From: an uncultured Clostridia bacterium | GTDB taxonomy: Bacteria; Bacillota; Clostridia; Christensenellales; UBA1242 | DNA: 16,891 nt | Reading direction: 5' to 3' | Assembly (NCBI GenBank): GCA_944384475.1 | Contig: CALWTN010000054.1 | Span: 1 to 16,891, forward strand | In this document: piece by piece, positions 1-7,457 of the stretch | Layout: the number at the start of each line of letters is the position of its first letter | Numbering within the stretch: position 1 is the first letter of the stretch | Made by a program: the position numbers and the translations under genes | Notes under the pieces: model-generated | What the model saw: the letters and a program-made list of their open reading frames with translations, nothing else | Database searches by the model: none | What the model was told of the DNA's origin: nothing

Positions 1-839
1 GCATTCAATTTTGGTGCAATTTTAAAAGAAATTGCATTTGCAGTTGCCGAAGAAATTGGCACTTTGTTTTCTTTAAACAGCGCCTTTATTCCAATCGGAA
101 GGTGCCTTTCAAAAAGTTTACGCCCTTTTGTGACAATGCGCCTGTTTTCGCTAAGCAGCGGCACAATATCGGCAATAGTGGCGATGGCTGCAATAGGCAG
201 CAGTTCTTCCACCGCCTTTTCTCCCAAAAGCGCTTCACAAATTTTATATGCAAGCCCAGCGCCACAAAGCCCATCAAAGCCAAACTTTTGATTAGGAATT
301 TTTGCGTTGATAACAAGCGTATCCGGCAATTTTTCAGGAAGTTCATGATGATCGGTTACAATAATTTCCACGCCTTTTTGCTTTGCGTATTCCACTTCCT
401 CATAGCAAGAAATGCCGCAATCGACAGTGATAATCAAATTTGGCGAAAACTTGTCTATAACCTTGTCAACCGTTTGCTTTGTAAGTCCATATCCATCCAC
501 ATACCTGTTTGGCAGAAAATAATTTGCCTCTATGCCATAGCGTTTAAGCGCTTTAAGCATAATCGCCGTTGCACTTACGCCGTCCACGTCATAGTCGCCA
601 AAAATGACAATCTTATCGCCAAGTTTTTTAGCAAGCTCAATGCGCTCGCAAAACTCTTTAACTCCGTTTAAATCAAACGCCGAAAGCGCAACGTTTGGGT
701 GCAAAAATTCTTCAATCTTCTTTTCGTCACCACCCACACGTGACAAAATAATCTCCATAACAAACGGAGAAACTCCAAACTTTTCGGCAAAAAAATTCGC
801 TAAATTTGCGTCCTTGTTAAAATATCGCTTAAAAATCAT
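1..839 (-). CDS. recJ: Single-stranded-DNA-specific exonuclease RecJ (N-terminal part, cut by window edge)
   Basis: RecJ is a 5'-3' single-strand DNA exonuclease of the DHH superfamily, used in recombination and mismatch/base-excision repair. I translated the minus strand from the ATG at 839: 279 complete codons are visible before the window ends. The metal-binding DHH-family motifs are all present: DYDVDG at residues 82-87, VDCGIS around 139-144, TDHHE at 162-166, then GAGLAYK at 193-199 and IADIVPLL around 222-229, as in the RecJ catalytic core. The DHHA1 and OB domains lie outside the window. The start is supported by a promoter just upstream, although the SD is weak (AGAAAAG about 10 nt before ATG). 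The gene is divergent from metG. Confidence 0.93.
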   Translation of the reverse strand, partial: MIFKRYFNKDANLANFFAEKFGVSPFVMEIILSRVGGDEKKIEEFLHPNVALSAFDLNGVKEFCERIELAKKLGDKIVIFGDYDVDGVSATAIMLKALKRYGIEANYFLPNRYVDGYGLTKQTVDKVIDKFSPNLIITVDCGISCYEEVEYAKQKGVEIIVTDHHELPEKLPDTLVINAKIPNQKFGFDGLCGAGLAYKICEALLGEKAVEELLPIAAIATIADIVPLLSENRRIVTKGRKLFERHLPIGIKALFKENKVPISSATANAISFKIAPKLN

Positions 840-862
840 ATTCGGTTAACTTTTCTGGTTTT

Positions 863-890
863 AGTATATCAAATCAATAAAATTTAGCAA
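863..890 (-). promoter_or_regulatory. Predicted recJ promoter
   Basis: Read on the minus strand, TTGCTA (885-890) and TATACT (863-868) are separated by 16 bases. Transcription would begin near 856, about 17 nt before the recJ start codon. Confidence 0.45.
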
Positions 891-956
891 AATGATATTG
901 CTATTATTAAAAAAATATTTAAATTTTGATGCTCACAGCCAATAAATATAAGTTTT

Positions 957-999
957 TGTTGACAATTTTAATCAAAATTTGTATAGTAAATGTTGACAA
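957..999 (+). repeat. Direct repeat TGTTGACAA flanking the metG promoter
   Basis: The 9-mer TGTTGACAA occurs at 957-965, containing the -35 box, and again at 991-999, covering the predicted transcription start. The two copies are 34 bases apart. It could be a tandem operator or chance in AT-rich DNA. Confidence 0.35.
959..987 (+). promoter_or_regulatory. Strong predicted metG promoter
   Basis: A perfect -35 TTGACA (959-964), a 17-base spacer and -10 TATAGT (982-987) place the transcription start near 994. That rules out the upstream in-frame ATG at 990 as a start codon and leaves a leader of only about 20 nt. Confidence 0.8.
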
Positions 1000-1013
1000 A
1001 AATGGAGCAAATT

Positions 1014-2594
1014 ATGGAAAATAAAAATTTTTACATCACCACACCAATCTACTATCCAAGCAACAAATTTACACTTGGTAATTGCTACACAACCGTGCTT
1101 TGCGATGCCATCGCAAGATTTCATAGAGCGCTTGGCTATGACGTGTTTTTCTTGACTGGAACTGATGAACATGGTCAAAAAATCGCAAAGATAGCAAGTG
1201 CAAAAAATATGAAAGAGATGCAATATCTTAACGAGATTGTTGCAGACGCAAAAGATTTGTGGTCGCTGTTAAACATCTCTTATGACAAGTTTATCAGAAC
1301 CACCGATGACTATCACGTTAAAGCCGTTACAAAAATTTTTAATAAGCTCTATCAAAACGGAGATATATATAAATCAATTTACAAAGGCAAGTATTGCGTG
1401 CCTTGTGAAAGTTTTTGGAGCGAGGAACAACTTGTAGACGGCAAATGTCCAGATTGTGGCAGAGATGTTATCGATGCCAACGAAGAGTGCTACTTTTTCA
1501 AACTTTCAAAATATGAAGATAAAATCAAAAAGCTTTATCAAACCAACAAAAACTTTTTGTTGCCTGAAAGCCGTGCCAATGAAATGATAAACAACTTTTT
1601 AAGCAAGGGCTTAAAAGATTTGTGCGTTTCAAGAAAAACTGTAAAATGGGGCATTCCTGTGGAATTTGATAAAGATCAAACTATATATGTCTGGGTGGAC
1701 GCTCTCACAAACTATATCACAGCACTTGGCTATCTCTCAGAAGACGAAAGTTTGTTCAAAAAATTCTGGCCGGCTGATGTGCATGTGATTGGCAAAGAAA
1801 TTGTGCGTTTTCACTCAATCATTTGGCCTGCAATTTTGATGTCGCTTGGTCTTCCCCTGCCAAAAATGATTTTTGGTCACGGCTGGCTTATTTTCAACGG
1901 CGGCAAACTCAGCAAAAGCAAAGAGAGTGGAAAAAATGAGGTGCTTGATCCAAGAATTTTAATTGAAAGATATTCTTCTGATGCAGTTAGAAATTTCCTC
2001 ATAGGAGAAATCTCGTTTGGTCAAGATGGCCCATACTCACAAGAGTTGTTTTTGAACTCTTTTAACGGCATTTTGGCAAATAAAGTGGGCAACCTTTCAT
2101 CAAGGCTGATCGGCATGATTTGCAAATACCAAAATGGCATCATCACAAACAAAATTTCGCCAACCGAGCAAGAGCAAAACTTTGTAAACACAATTAAACA
2201 GTTAAAATGCGACAGCATTCAAAAAATAAAAGAATTAAAGCCAACTTTAAGTTATAAATCAGTTTTAAAAATCATTGACGAATGCAACGGCTATATTGAC
2301 AACTGCAAACCTTGGGAAGTGGCAAAACAAGAAGGCGGCGAAGAGCGCATTGCCACAATTTTATACTTTGCCGTGCAGGGATTGCTTGAAGCATACACGC
2401 TTTTAGACGCATTCCTTCCTGAAAAAGTATGTCAGGTTTTAAAACTCTTTGGCATTGACAAAGTGAAAATAGACGAAAATGCTTGCTGTAATTTTAAAAT
2501 TGACGGAATAAAAGTTGAAAAGATCACTCCTCTGTTTGCAAGGCTTGATATAAATAAAGAAATTGAAGAACTTGATAAAATTGCAAATGATTAA
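1014..2594 (+). CDS. metG: Methionine--tRNA ligase (MetRS)
   Basis: A cytosolic class I synthetase that charges tRNA-Met. The ATG at 1014 is preferred: GGAG (1004-1007) lies 6 nt upstream, and the ATG at 990 precedes the predicted transcription start. The product is 526 aa. The N-terminal catalytic core has YYPSNK and FFLTGTDEHGQKI (residues 45-57), a single zinc knuckle with C128, C131, C145 and C148, WVDALTNYITALGY (227-240) and KLSKS (298-302) as the KMSKS loop. The alpha-helical anticodon-binding domain follows and ends near LFARLDINKEI. The C-terminal EMAP-type tRNA-binding domain seen in longer bacterial MetRS is absent. Oddly, the HIGH signature reads TLGN (20-23). The gene is convergent with trpS. 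Confidence 0.95.
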   Translation: MENKNFYITTPIYYPSNKFTLGNCYTTVLCDAIARFHRALGYDVFFLTGTDEHGQKIAKIASAKNMKEMQYLNEIVADAKDLWSLLNISYDKFIRTTDDYHVKAVTKIFNKLYQNGDIYKSIYKGKYCVPCESFWSEEQLVDGKCPDCGRDVIDANEECYFFKLSKYEDKIKKLYQTNKNFLLPESRANEMINNFLSKGLKDLCVSRKTVKWGIPVEFDKDQTIYVWVDALTNYITALGYLSEDESLFKKFWPADVHVIGKEIVRFHSIIWPAILMSLGLPLPKMIFGHGWLIFNGGKLSKSKESGKNEVLDPRILIERYSSDAVRNFLIGEISFGQDGPYSQELFLNSFNGILANKVGNLSSRLIGMICKYQNGIITNKISPTEQEQNFVNTIKQLKCDSIQKIKELKPTLSYKSVLKIIDECNGYIDNCKPWEVAKQEGGEERIATILYFAVQGLLEAYTLLDAFLPEKVCQVLKLFGIDKVKIDENACCNFKIDGIKVEKITPLFARLDINKEIEELDKIAND

Positions 2595-2599
2595 CAAAA

Positions 2600-2620
2600 A
2601 ATCTCGGATAATCCGAGATT
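2600..2620. terminator. Bidirectional intrinsic terminator between metG and trpS
   Basis: AATCTCGG (2600-2607) pairs with CCGAGATT (2613-2620) around a 5-base loop. A-runs on the left and T-runs on the right make it an intrinsic terminator on both strands. It begins 5 nt after the metG stop and ends 3 nt before the trpS stop codon. Confidence 0.88.
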
Positions 2621-2623
2621 TTT

Positions 2624-3613
2624 TTAAACTCCAATCGCTTTTCTAACCTTGTCAAGCGTTTTTCTTGCTATTGTCCTCGCTCTTTGCGCACCTTCTGCCA
2701 AAATCGCATCCACTTCGCTTTTGTGGTTTTGATAATAGAAATATTTTTCACGCATCGGCGAAATAACTTTGTTTGCAACCTCAAAAAGTTGTTTTTTAGC
2801 TTCGCCCCAACCAAGCCCAGCCTTTAACTTTTCGGCAAACTCCGCCGTTTGCTGCTTGTCAGCAAAGAGTTTGTAAAGTTTAAACAATGCACAGTCCGTA
2901 TCCTTTGGCTCGCTGGGCAAACGACTGTCCGTCACAATTTTGTTGATCGACTTTTGGAGCTGCTCAGCCGTTGTAAAAAGTCCAATGGTGTTTCCATAGC
3001 TTTTGCTCATCTTTCTTCCATCAAGCCCAACAAGAGTTGCGGTTTCTTTTTGTATTTCAACGTCTGGCAATTTAAAAACTTTGCCATATTTGTTGTTGAA
3101 ATAAGTTGCAATATCGCGCGCAATTTCAACGTGTTGCTTTTGATCCAGCCCCACTGGCACGACATCACTGTTAAACAGCAAAATGTCGGCAGCCATCAAG
3201 ATTGGATAGTTATACAGCCCCATGTTGACGCCTGCATCTCTGTCAAGCCCTGCCTCTTCATTTTTTTCTACACAGGCTTTATATGCGTGCGCCCTGTTCA
3301 TCAATCCTTTTGGCGTGACATTACAAAGAATCCAGTAAAGTTCAAAAACTTCTGGAATGTCAGACTGCCTATAAAAAACCACTTTTTGTGGATCTACTCC
3401 GCAAGCAAGCCACGTGATGGCGATGTCATACGAAAAATCGATCATTTCCTGCTTATTTTTTAAAGTTGTCAGTGCGTGATAATCGGCGATGAAGTAAAAA
3501 CACAGGTTTTCATCATTAGCAGTAAAATCTATGGCAGGTTTGATTGCACCAAAATAATTGCCTATGTGTGAATGACCTGTTGGTTTAACTCCGCTTAAAA
3601 CTATTTTTTTCAT
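2624..3613 (-). CDS. trpS: Tryptophan--tRNA ligase (TrpRS)
   Basis: A cytosolic class I synthetase that charges tRNA-Trp. The start at 3613 is chosen because AGAAGGGG lies 4 nt upstream; a longer in-frame ORF from 3643 would begin before the predicted transcription start. The product is 329 aa, the usual bacterial TrpRS length. Visible motifs are PTGHSHIGNYFGAI with HIGN at residues 16-19 (the TrpRS form of HIGH), AADILLF around 141-147, VPVGLDQKQHVE around 152-163 (tryptophan site/dimer region), and KMSKSYGNT from 201. It is convergent with metG and shares its terminator. The leader is only about 14 nt, so no T-box or trp attenuator can fit upstream. Confidence 0.96.
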   Translation of the reverse strand: MKKIVLSGVKPTGHSHIGNYFGAIKPAIDFTANDENLCFYFIADYHALTTLKNKQEMIDFSYDIAITWLACGVDPQKVVFYRQSDIPEVFELYWILCNVTPKGLMNRAHAYKACVEKNEEAGLDRDAGVNMGLYNYPILMAADILLFNSDVVPVGLDQKQHVEIARDIATYFNNKYGKVFKLPDVEIQKETATLVGLDGRKMSKSYGNTIGLFTTAEQLQKSINKIVTDSRLPSEPKDTDCALFKLYKLFADKQQTAEFAEKLKAGLGWGEAKKQLFEVANKVISPMREKYFYYQNHKSEVDAILAEGAQRARTIARKTLDKVRKAIGV

Positions 3614-3633
3614 TTTCCCCTTCTTTGGAGGAA

Positions 3634-3662
3634 ATTTTAACATATTTTTTTGTTAAAAGCAA
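3634..3662 (-). promoter_or_regulatory. Predicted trpS promoter with extended -10
   Basis: On the minus strand TTGCTT (3657-3662), a 17-base spacer and TGTTAAAAT (-10 hexamer 3634-3639 with an extended TG) are seen. The predicted transcription start is near 3627. Confidence 0.6.
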
Positions 3663-3679
3663 ATTTTTGAGACAACATT

Positions 3680-4357
3680 TTAATATTTACTGCCAAACTC
3701 GCTCAATCTTTCTTCCTGCTGAAAGGCAATTTTAACTTGTTCGCCAAATTTTTTTATGTAACTTAGTTTTGGCGGATAGTAATTTAAAAAGTCATTGTAA
3801 TATAGGCATCTGTCATCATCAAAATCTAAAACCGCCTTTGTATCCATAAGCAAATGTTCGCCGCCTTCTGCACTTATGCGATGATAAAGGTTGAATTCTC
3901 TATCTGGCGATATGTTTATTTTTCCTTTAAATATTCTGTCTTCAAAGTCAATCAAAAGCATGCTTTTGCCTTCATTTTCAAGTAGCCTGCACACATCATC
4001 CGTCACCCATTTTGAAGAAGCAATCTGACAGGCAAACGCCTGTTTCTTTATCTTTTGCAAATCAAAAAAGTAGCGCTCGCAAAAATGTGAAAACTTGCTT
4101 ATGTCTTGATTGTTCATATATTGAAAAACTGAAAAACCAATGTCTTCCGCCTGCTTTTTAAAGGCAATAAGTTTGCCAGCATTGTAAATATCATATCCTT
4201 TTTGTTTTTGTAATTTTTCAAAAAAGAAACAAAGTCTATCCAAATCACTTTGAGTGACAAAATCAATGTTAACAGCCATATATTCCTTAAATTTTGCTGC
4301 GTTCTCTCTGTCTAAATATTCACACATTTTAGCAATCAAATCGTCTTTAATCTCCAC
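3680..4357 (-). CDS. Hypothetical protein of about 225 residues
   Basis: I do not recognise this protein. It appears soluble, with no signal peptide or membrane segment, and is rich in aromatic and charged residues (for example CFFFEKLQKQKGYD and FDDDRCLYYNDFLNYYPP). The reading frame is open to a TTG at 4390, but no ATG exists near the 5' end. I prefer the GTG at 4357, because the poly-G tract directly upstream (4361-4367) can act as an SD with about 5 nt spacing. TTG at 4390 (weak AAGAAGAG upstream) is an alternative. The gene lies head-to-head with mscS and directly upstream of trpS, which has its own promoter. Length and clean codon structure support a real gene; the function is unknown. 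Confidence 0.7.
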   Translation of the reverse strand: MEIKDDLIAKMCEYLDRENAAKFKEYMAVNIDFVTQSDLDRLCFFFEKLQKQKGYDIYNAGKLIAFKKQAEDIGFSVFQYMNNQDISKFSHFCERYFFDLQKIKKQAFACQIASSKWVTDDVCRLLENEGKSMLLIDFEDRIFKGKINISPDREFNLYHRISAEGGEHLLMDTKAVLDFDDDRCLYYNDFLNYYPPKLSYIKKFGEQVKIAFQQEERLSEFGSKY

Positions 4358-4449
4358 ACTCCCCCCCAAAACTATTTTGTGCAAAACCAAAAATTCTCTT
4401 CTTCTTTTTATATGATTTATGCTTTTTTTGTGAAACTGGCAATTTTATT

Positions 4450-4477
4450 TTGTAATAAAAATTTTTTTAGTTATAAT
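4450..4477 (+). promoter_or_regulatory. Predicted mscS promoter placing +1 on the start codon
   Basis: TTGTAA (4450-4455), a 16-base spacer and a perfect TATAAT (4472-4477) predict transcription starting at about 4484, which is the A of the mscS ATG. No SD is present. Confidence 0.6.
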
Positions 4478-4483
4478 ATAGAC

Positions 4484-5482
4484 ATGGATTGGGCTGCAAT
4501 TTGGCAAGATATTAAAGATTTTTTCACTGGTAACGGCTGGGCGATTTTAGGTTTTTTTGTAACGCTGGTCGTTGGTTTTATTATTGTAAAACTGCTCATT
4601 CGACTTTGCAGAAAACTTTTATCAAAAACTAAACTTGAACGCATCGCACAAAAATTTATATTAAGCATTATAAAAGTTGCGCTGTATTTAATTTGGATTT
4701 TAATTTTGCTTTCAGAGCTTGGCATCTCAATCACGGGCATTGTCGCAGCGCTTTCAGCCGCAGTGCTTGCAATAGGCTTGGCTCTTCAAGACAGTTTGGC
4801 AAACCTCGCCAACGGAATAATAATCGTCTCTGGCAAATATTTTAAAGAGGGCGACTACATCAACGTTGACGGAGTGGAAGGAACGGTTAGAAACATCAAC
4901 CTGCTCTCCACCACAATATTGACAAACGACAACAAAGCAATCACCTTGCCAAACTCGCACATAGTAAACAACCCAATGACAAACTTTAACAAAGAAAAAA
5001 CACGCAGGCTGGATTTGCTGTTTGATGTCGATTATGCCACCGACATTGAAAAAGCAAAGAAAGTTGCCTTGGATGTAATTCAAAGTGACGGAAGAGTTTA
5101 CCTAGATCCAAAACCATTCCTCGGGCTTAAAAAATTGAACGAAAGCTCGTTGCAACTTGCCATTAATGTTTGGGTGGATTGCGAAGATTATTGGGATGTT
5201 TATTACTATTTAACTGAAAACATTTTTAATGAATTTAAACGAAACAAAATCTCCATACCTTTCAACCAGTTGGAAGTAAGGCTTAGAAACGACAACGTAA
5301 AAATGCCGTTTAACAAAGCCCCTCTCCCTGCTCGAAAAGAAAAAGTGCGCCAGCAAGAGAAAAAGCAAAATTTGTTTGAAATTGGCTTAGAAAATATTAA
5401 AAAACATAAAAAACATGCAAAAAAAGCAGAAAAACAGTTAAAAAAACTTGAAAAACAATCACAAAAAGACAAAAAGGAGTAA
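4484..5482 (+). CDS. mscS: Small-conductance mechanosensitive channel, MscS family
   Basis: A membrane channel that opens under membrane tension and releases solutes on osmotic downshock. The ATG at 4484 gives 332 aa. There are three hydrophobic segments near residues 17-37, 58-78 and 80-105. The third continues into the Ala/Gly-rich pore helix (AALSAAVLAIGLALQDSLAN, 88-107), typical of MscS TM3. A cytosolic beta domain (EGDYINVDGVEGTVRNINLL) and the alpha/beta vestibule follow. The last 50 or so residues (from about 281) form a Lys-rich, probably coiled tail not found in the minimal family. An in-frame GTG at 4379 would add 35 residues but precedes the promoter. degV follows after 3 nt, so the two are probably co-transcribed. 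Confidence 0.9.
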   Translation: MDWAAIWQDIKDFFTGNGWAILGFFVTLVVGFIIVKLLIRLCRKLLSKTKLERIAQKFILSIIKVALYLIWILILLSELGISITGIVAALSAAVLAIGLALQDSLANLANGIIIVSGKYFKEGDYINVDGVEGTVRNINLLSTTILTNDNKAITLPNSHIVNNPMTNFNKEKTRRLDLLFDVDYATDIEKAKKVALDVIQSDGRVYLDPKPFLGLKKLNESSLQLAINVWVDCEDYWDVYYYLTENIFNEFKRNKISIPFNQLEVRLRNDNVKMPFNKAPLPARKEKVRQQEKKQNLFEIGLENIKKHKKHAKKAEKQLKKLEKQSQKDKKE

Positions 5483-5485
5483 AAG

Positions 5486-6322
5486 ATGAAATACAAAATT
5501 ATCGCCGATGCTTCGTGTGATATTCCACAAGAATATGTAGAAAAATATGGCATAATTCTTGCACCTATTGAAGTTCGTTTTGGCGAAGAAACTTATCCAA
5601 AAGGCTTGCCAACTGATGAATTTTATCAAAAAATTTATCAAACTGGTCTTATACCAAAAACATCAATGCCAAATCAATTTTTGTTTGAAGAACTTTTAAC
5701 TCCATATGTAAACAAAAGCGACACGCATGTGATTGCCATCACGATTTCAAGTGAAATGACTGCAACCATTCATCAAGTGGAAGGCGCTGTGCAAGCTTTA
5801 AAAATGCAAAACATCACCTATCGTCAGTCAGGCGTCACCACATGGGCGCAAGGCGCAATCATCATAGAACTTTGCAAATTTATAGAAAAAGATGACAAAC
5901 TTGAACACGTGATCGCTAAACTTGACGAACTTATTAAAAAGGTTAAACTGCTGGCTGTCATTGGCGATTTAAAATATTTGAGAGCAAGCGGCAGACTTTC
6001 AGCCACAAGTCAAGTTATGGGCAGCATGCTTAACATCAAACCTATCGTTTCACTCAATGGCGGCAAAGTGAATAATGACGCAAAAATTATGGGTGAAACA
6101 AAAGCCAATATGTATATGGTCAACAAAGCAAAAGATAGAGACGCCTCCTACCCTGTTTACTTTGGACATTCGGATTGCAGAGACATAATCACAAAGTTTG
6201 TGGAAAAATATTCGCCGCTGCTTGGAATGAATGCAAAAGACGGTATAATCTGTGACATTGGTTGCGTTGTTGGTTCGCATGTCGGCCCAAAATGCTATGG
6301 AATTGTTTGGTTTGAAAAATAA
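5486..6322 (+). CDS. DegV family fatty-acid-binding protein
   Basis: DegV/FakB-type proteins bind a fatty acid and can present it to the FakA kinase for phosphorylation. Whether this copy works as a FakB is not shown here, as no fakA is in the window. The 278-aa sequence has the family landmarks: ADASCDIP near the start, TSMP at residues 59-62 (the TSQP-like ligand motif), ITISSEMTATIHQ at 86-98, LKYLRASGRLSAT around 162-174 and MLNIKPIVSLNGG around 181-193. AAGGAG lies 7 nt before the ATG, inside the 3' end of mscS. It is likely co-transcribed with mscS and is followed immediately by a hairpin terminator. Confidence 0.9.
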   Translation: MKYKIIADASCDIPQEYVEKYGIILAPIEVRFGEETYPKGLPTDEFYQKIYQTGLIPKTSMPNQFLFEELLTPYVNKSDTHVIAITISSEMTATIHQVEGAVQALKMQNITYRQSGVTTWAQGAIIIELCKFIEKDDKLEHVIAKLDELIKKVKLLAVIGDLKYLRASGRLSATSQVMGSMLNIKPIVSLNGGKVNNDAKIMGETKANMYMVNKAKDRDASYPVYFGHSDCRDIITKFVEKYSPLLGMNAKDGIICDIGCVVGSHVGPKCYGIVWFEK

Positions 6323-6341
6323 AGGACTTTAAAAGTCCTTT
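6321..6341. terminator. Bidirectional terminator between degV and minE-like gene
   Basis: AAAGGACT (6321-6328) pairs with AGTCCTTT (6334-6341) around a 5-base loop and is followed by T's on the plus strand. It overlaps the last two bases of the degV stop codon and ends 1 nt before the opposing stop codon at 6343. Confidence 0.85.
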
Positions 6342-6342
6342 T

Positions 6343-6564
6343 TTAATATCTTTTTGGAATATACCCCAAAGGTCTGACTCTGTCACTGTAAAACTCAGCC
6401 ATAAATTTTAGTTGTCCGTTTTCTTTTTTGTATCTCACACGCACTCCGCTTGTTAGGGATACAAAATTTTTTAACGTTTTTTGAAGTTCATTTTGCAAAA
6501 AATTAAGCATATCCTCGCTTACATATTGGCTGTCATTTTCAAGCAAGCTTTCAAGCCTCTGCAC
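6343..6564 (-). CDS. minE: MinE-like cell division topological specificity factor (short)
   Basis: MinE stimulates the MinD ATPase and positions the division-inhibitor gradient. The 73-aa product starts at GTG 6564, 4 nt after the minD stop, with AGGAAGG about 9 nt upstream. Residues ~17-62 (DMLNFLQNELQKTLKNFV, then VRVRYKKENGQLKFMAEF) have the helix-beta-beta pattern of the MinE topological specificity domain. The position directly after minD supports the call. Only about 16 residues precede this region, so the N-terminal MinD-binding/anti-MinCD segment of canonical MinE (about 30 residues, with a conserved AKxRL) appears missing. The tail ends in a basic/aromatic stretch (GYIPKRY). The family call rests on pattern and context rather than strong identity. 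Confidence 0.6.
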   Translation of the reverse strand: MQRLESLLENDSQYVSEDMLNFLQNELQKTLKNFVSLTSGVRVRYKKENGQLKFMAEFYSDRVRPLGYIPKRY

Positions 6565-6568
6565 CTTT

Positions 6569-7360
6569 TTACACCTTCCTTTTTAAATTTCTTCTTAAAT
6601 ATCCCATAAATCCACGATATTTCATCTCACAATCATATATCTTCTTTGTGCCATTATGAATATTTTCGCAAAGCAAAGTGAAAGCCCTTGTCGAATCCTG
6701 AGAATTAAGATAGCCTCCCACCGAGCATGCGCTGCTTATTGCATCATCTTCTGGTATCACGCCATAAAGCGGAATGTGCAGCGCTCTGACCACATCTTCA
6801 ACCCTGAGCATCTCTCCACTGGCAAGCAAATCTCCACGCATGCGATTTATAACAAGCCCTTTGCTTGTCAAATTATATTCATTCAAAAGCCCTAAAACTT
6901 TGTTGGCGTCACGAATGCTTGAAAGGTGCGGCGTGACGACCACAATCGCCTCATTGGCTGAAAACACCGCTCGATGAAACCCCGCATCAACGCCTGCCGG
7001 GCAGTCGATTAAAATGTAATCAAAAGATGAGTCAAGCATGTTCAGCACGCTTTTAACATGCTCGCCGAGAATGCGAGATTTGCCGCTGTAATGCGAAGAA
7101 GGCAACAAAAATAGATTTGGAAAACGCACATCTTCAACAAGCGCCTGCTTAGCACGGCACTTGCCCATAATAACATCAGTGATATCAAAAACCACCTGTT
7201 TTTCAAGCCCCATAACCACATCTAGATTATTTAAGCCAATGTCGACATCAACAAGCACGGTTCTAAATCCAAGCGCCGCCAAATTGACGCCCAAATTAGC
7301 GCAAATTGTGGTTTTGCCAACTCCACCTTTCCCACTTGTTAACACAATTTTTCTTGCCAT
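6569..7360 (-). CDS. minD: Septum site-determining ATPase MinD
   Basis: MinD is a membrane-associated ParA/MinD-type ATPase that recruits MinC and, with MinE or DivIVA/MinJ, restricts Z-ring placement. The 263-aa sequence has the deviant Walker A KGGVGKTT (11-18), VDVDIGLNNLDVVMGLE (38-54), the Walker B/switch region ILIDCPAGVDAGF and VINRMR. It ends in an amphipathic basic helix (YRGFMGYLRRNLKRKV, 248-263), the expected membrane-targeting sequence. The ATG at 7360 has AAGGAGA 6 nt upstream. It is the first gene of a minD-minE pair. No minC is adjacent; in many Bacillota it precedes minD, and here the upstream gene is the MreB-like protein instead. Confidence 0.95.
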   Translation of the reverse strand: MARKIVLTSGKGGVGKTTICANLGVNLAALGFRTVLVDVDIGLNNLDVVMGLEKQVVFDITDVIMGKCRAKQALVEDVRFPNLFLLPSSHYSGKSRILGEHVKSVLNMLDSSFDYILIDCPAGVDAGFHRAVFSANEAIVVVTPHLSSIRDANKVLGLLNEYNLTSKGLVINRMRGDLLASGEMLRVEDVVRALHIPLYGVIPEDDAISSACSVGGYLNSQDSTRAFTLLCENIHNGTKKIYDCEMKYRGFMGYLRRNLKRKV

Positions 7361-7382
7361 TAATTCTCCTTAAACAATAAAA

Positions 7383-7391
7383 ATTTTAGCA
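7383..7391 (-). promoter_or_regulatory. Possible extended -10 promoter for minD
   Basis: On the minus strand TGCTAAAAT (extended -10, hexamer at 7383-7388) lies about 22 nt upstream of the minD ATG. The -35 position falls in the T-tract of the preceding terminator and is poor, so minDE may also depend on read-through. Confidence 0.35.
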
Positions 7392-7405
7392 AGAGCTCAT
7401 AAAAA

Positions 7406-7441
7406 AAGAAAGAAAAATTTTGTTGAAGATTTTTCTTTCTT
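7406..7441 (-). terminator. AT-rich 16-bp hairpin terminator after the mreB-like gene
   Basis: Bases 7406-7421 pair with 7426-7441 (16 pairs, one T-G wobble) around a GTTG loop. A run of seven T's follows on the minus strand. It should end the ferredoxin/ppx-like/mreB-like transcript before minD. The stem is almost all A-T, so termination may be partial. Confidence 0.7.
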
Positions 7442-7457
7442 GTCAAATTAAAATGTT

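Noticed and set aside
102..671. A plus-strand open frame of 189 codons inside the recJ region
   Set aside because: It lies antisense to recJ, whose minus-strand translation carries the DHH-family motifs. The plus-strand product has no recognisable features.
990..1013. In-frame ATG codons at 990 and 1002 as upstream starts for metG
   Set aside because: The ATG at 990 begins before the predicted transcription start near 994, and neither has an SD. GGAG is correctly spaced for 1014.
2849..3463. Plus-strand open frame of 204 codons
   Set aside because: Antisense shadow of trpS, whose HIGN and KMSKS motifs are intact on the minus strand.
4379..4483. N-terminal extension of MscS from GTG 4379
   Set aside because: It lies upstream of the TATAAT box, has no SD, and overlaps the 5' region of the opposing gene. 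The extension has no MscS-like sequence.
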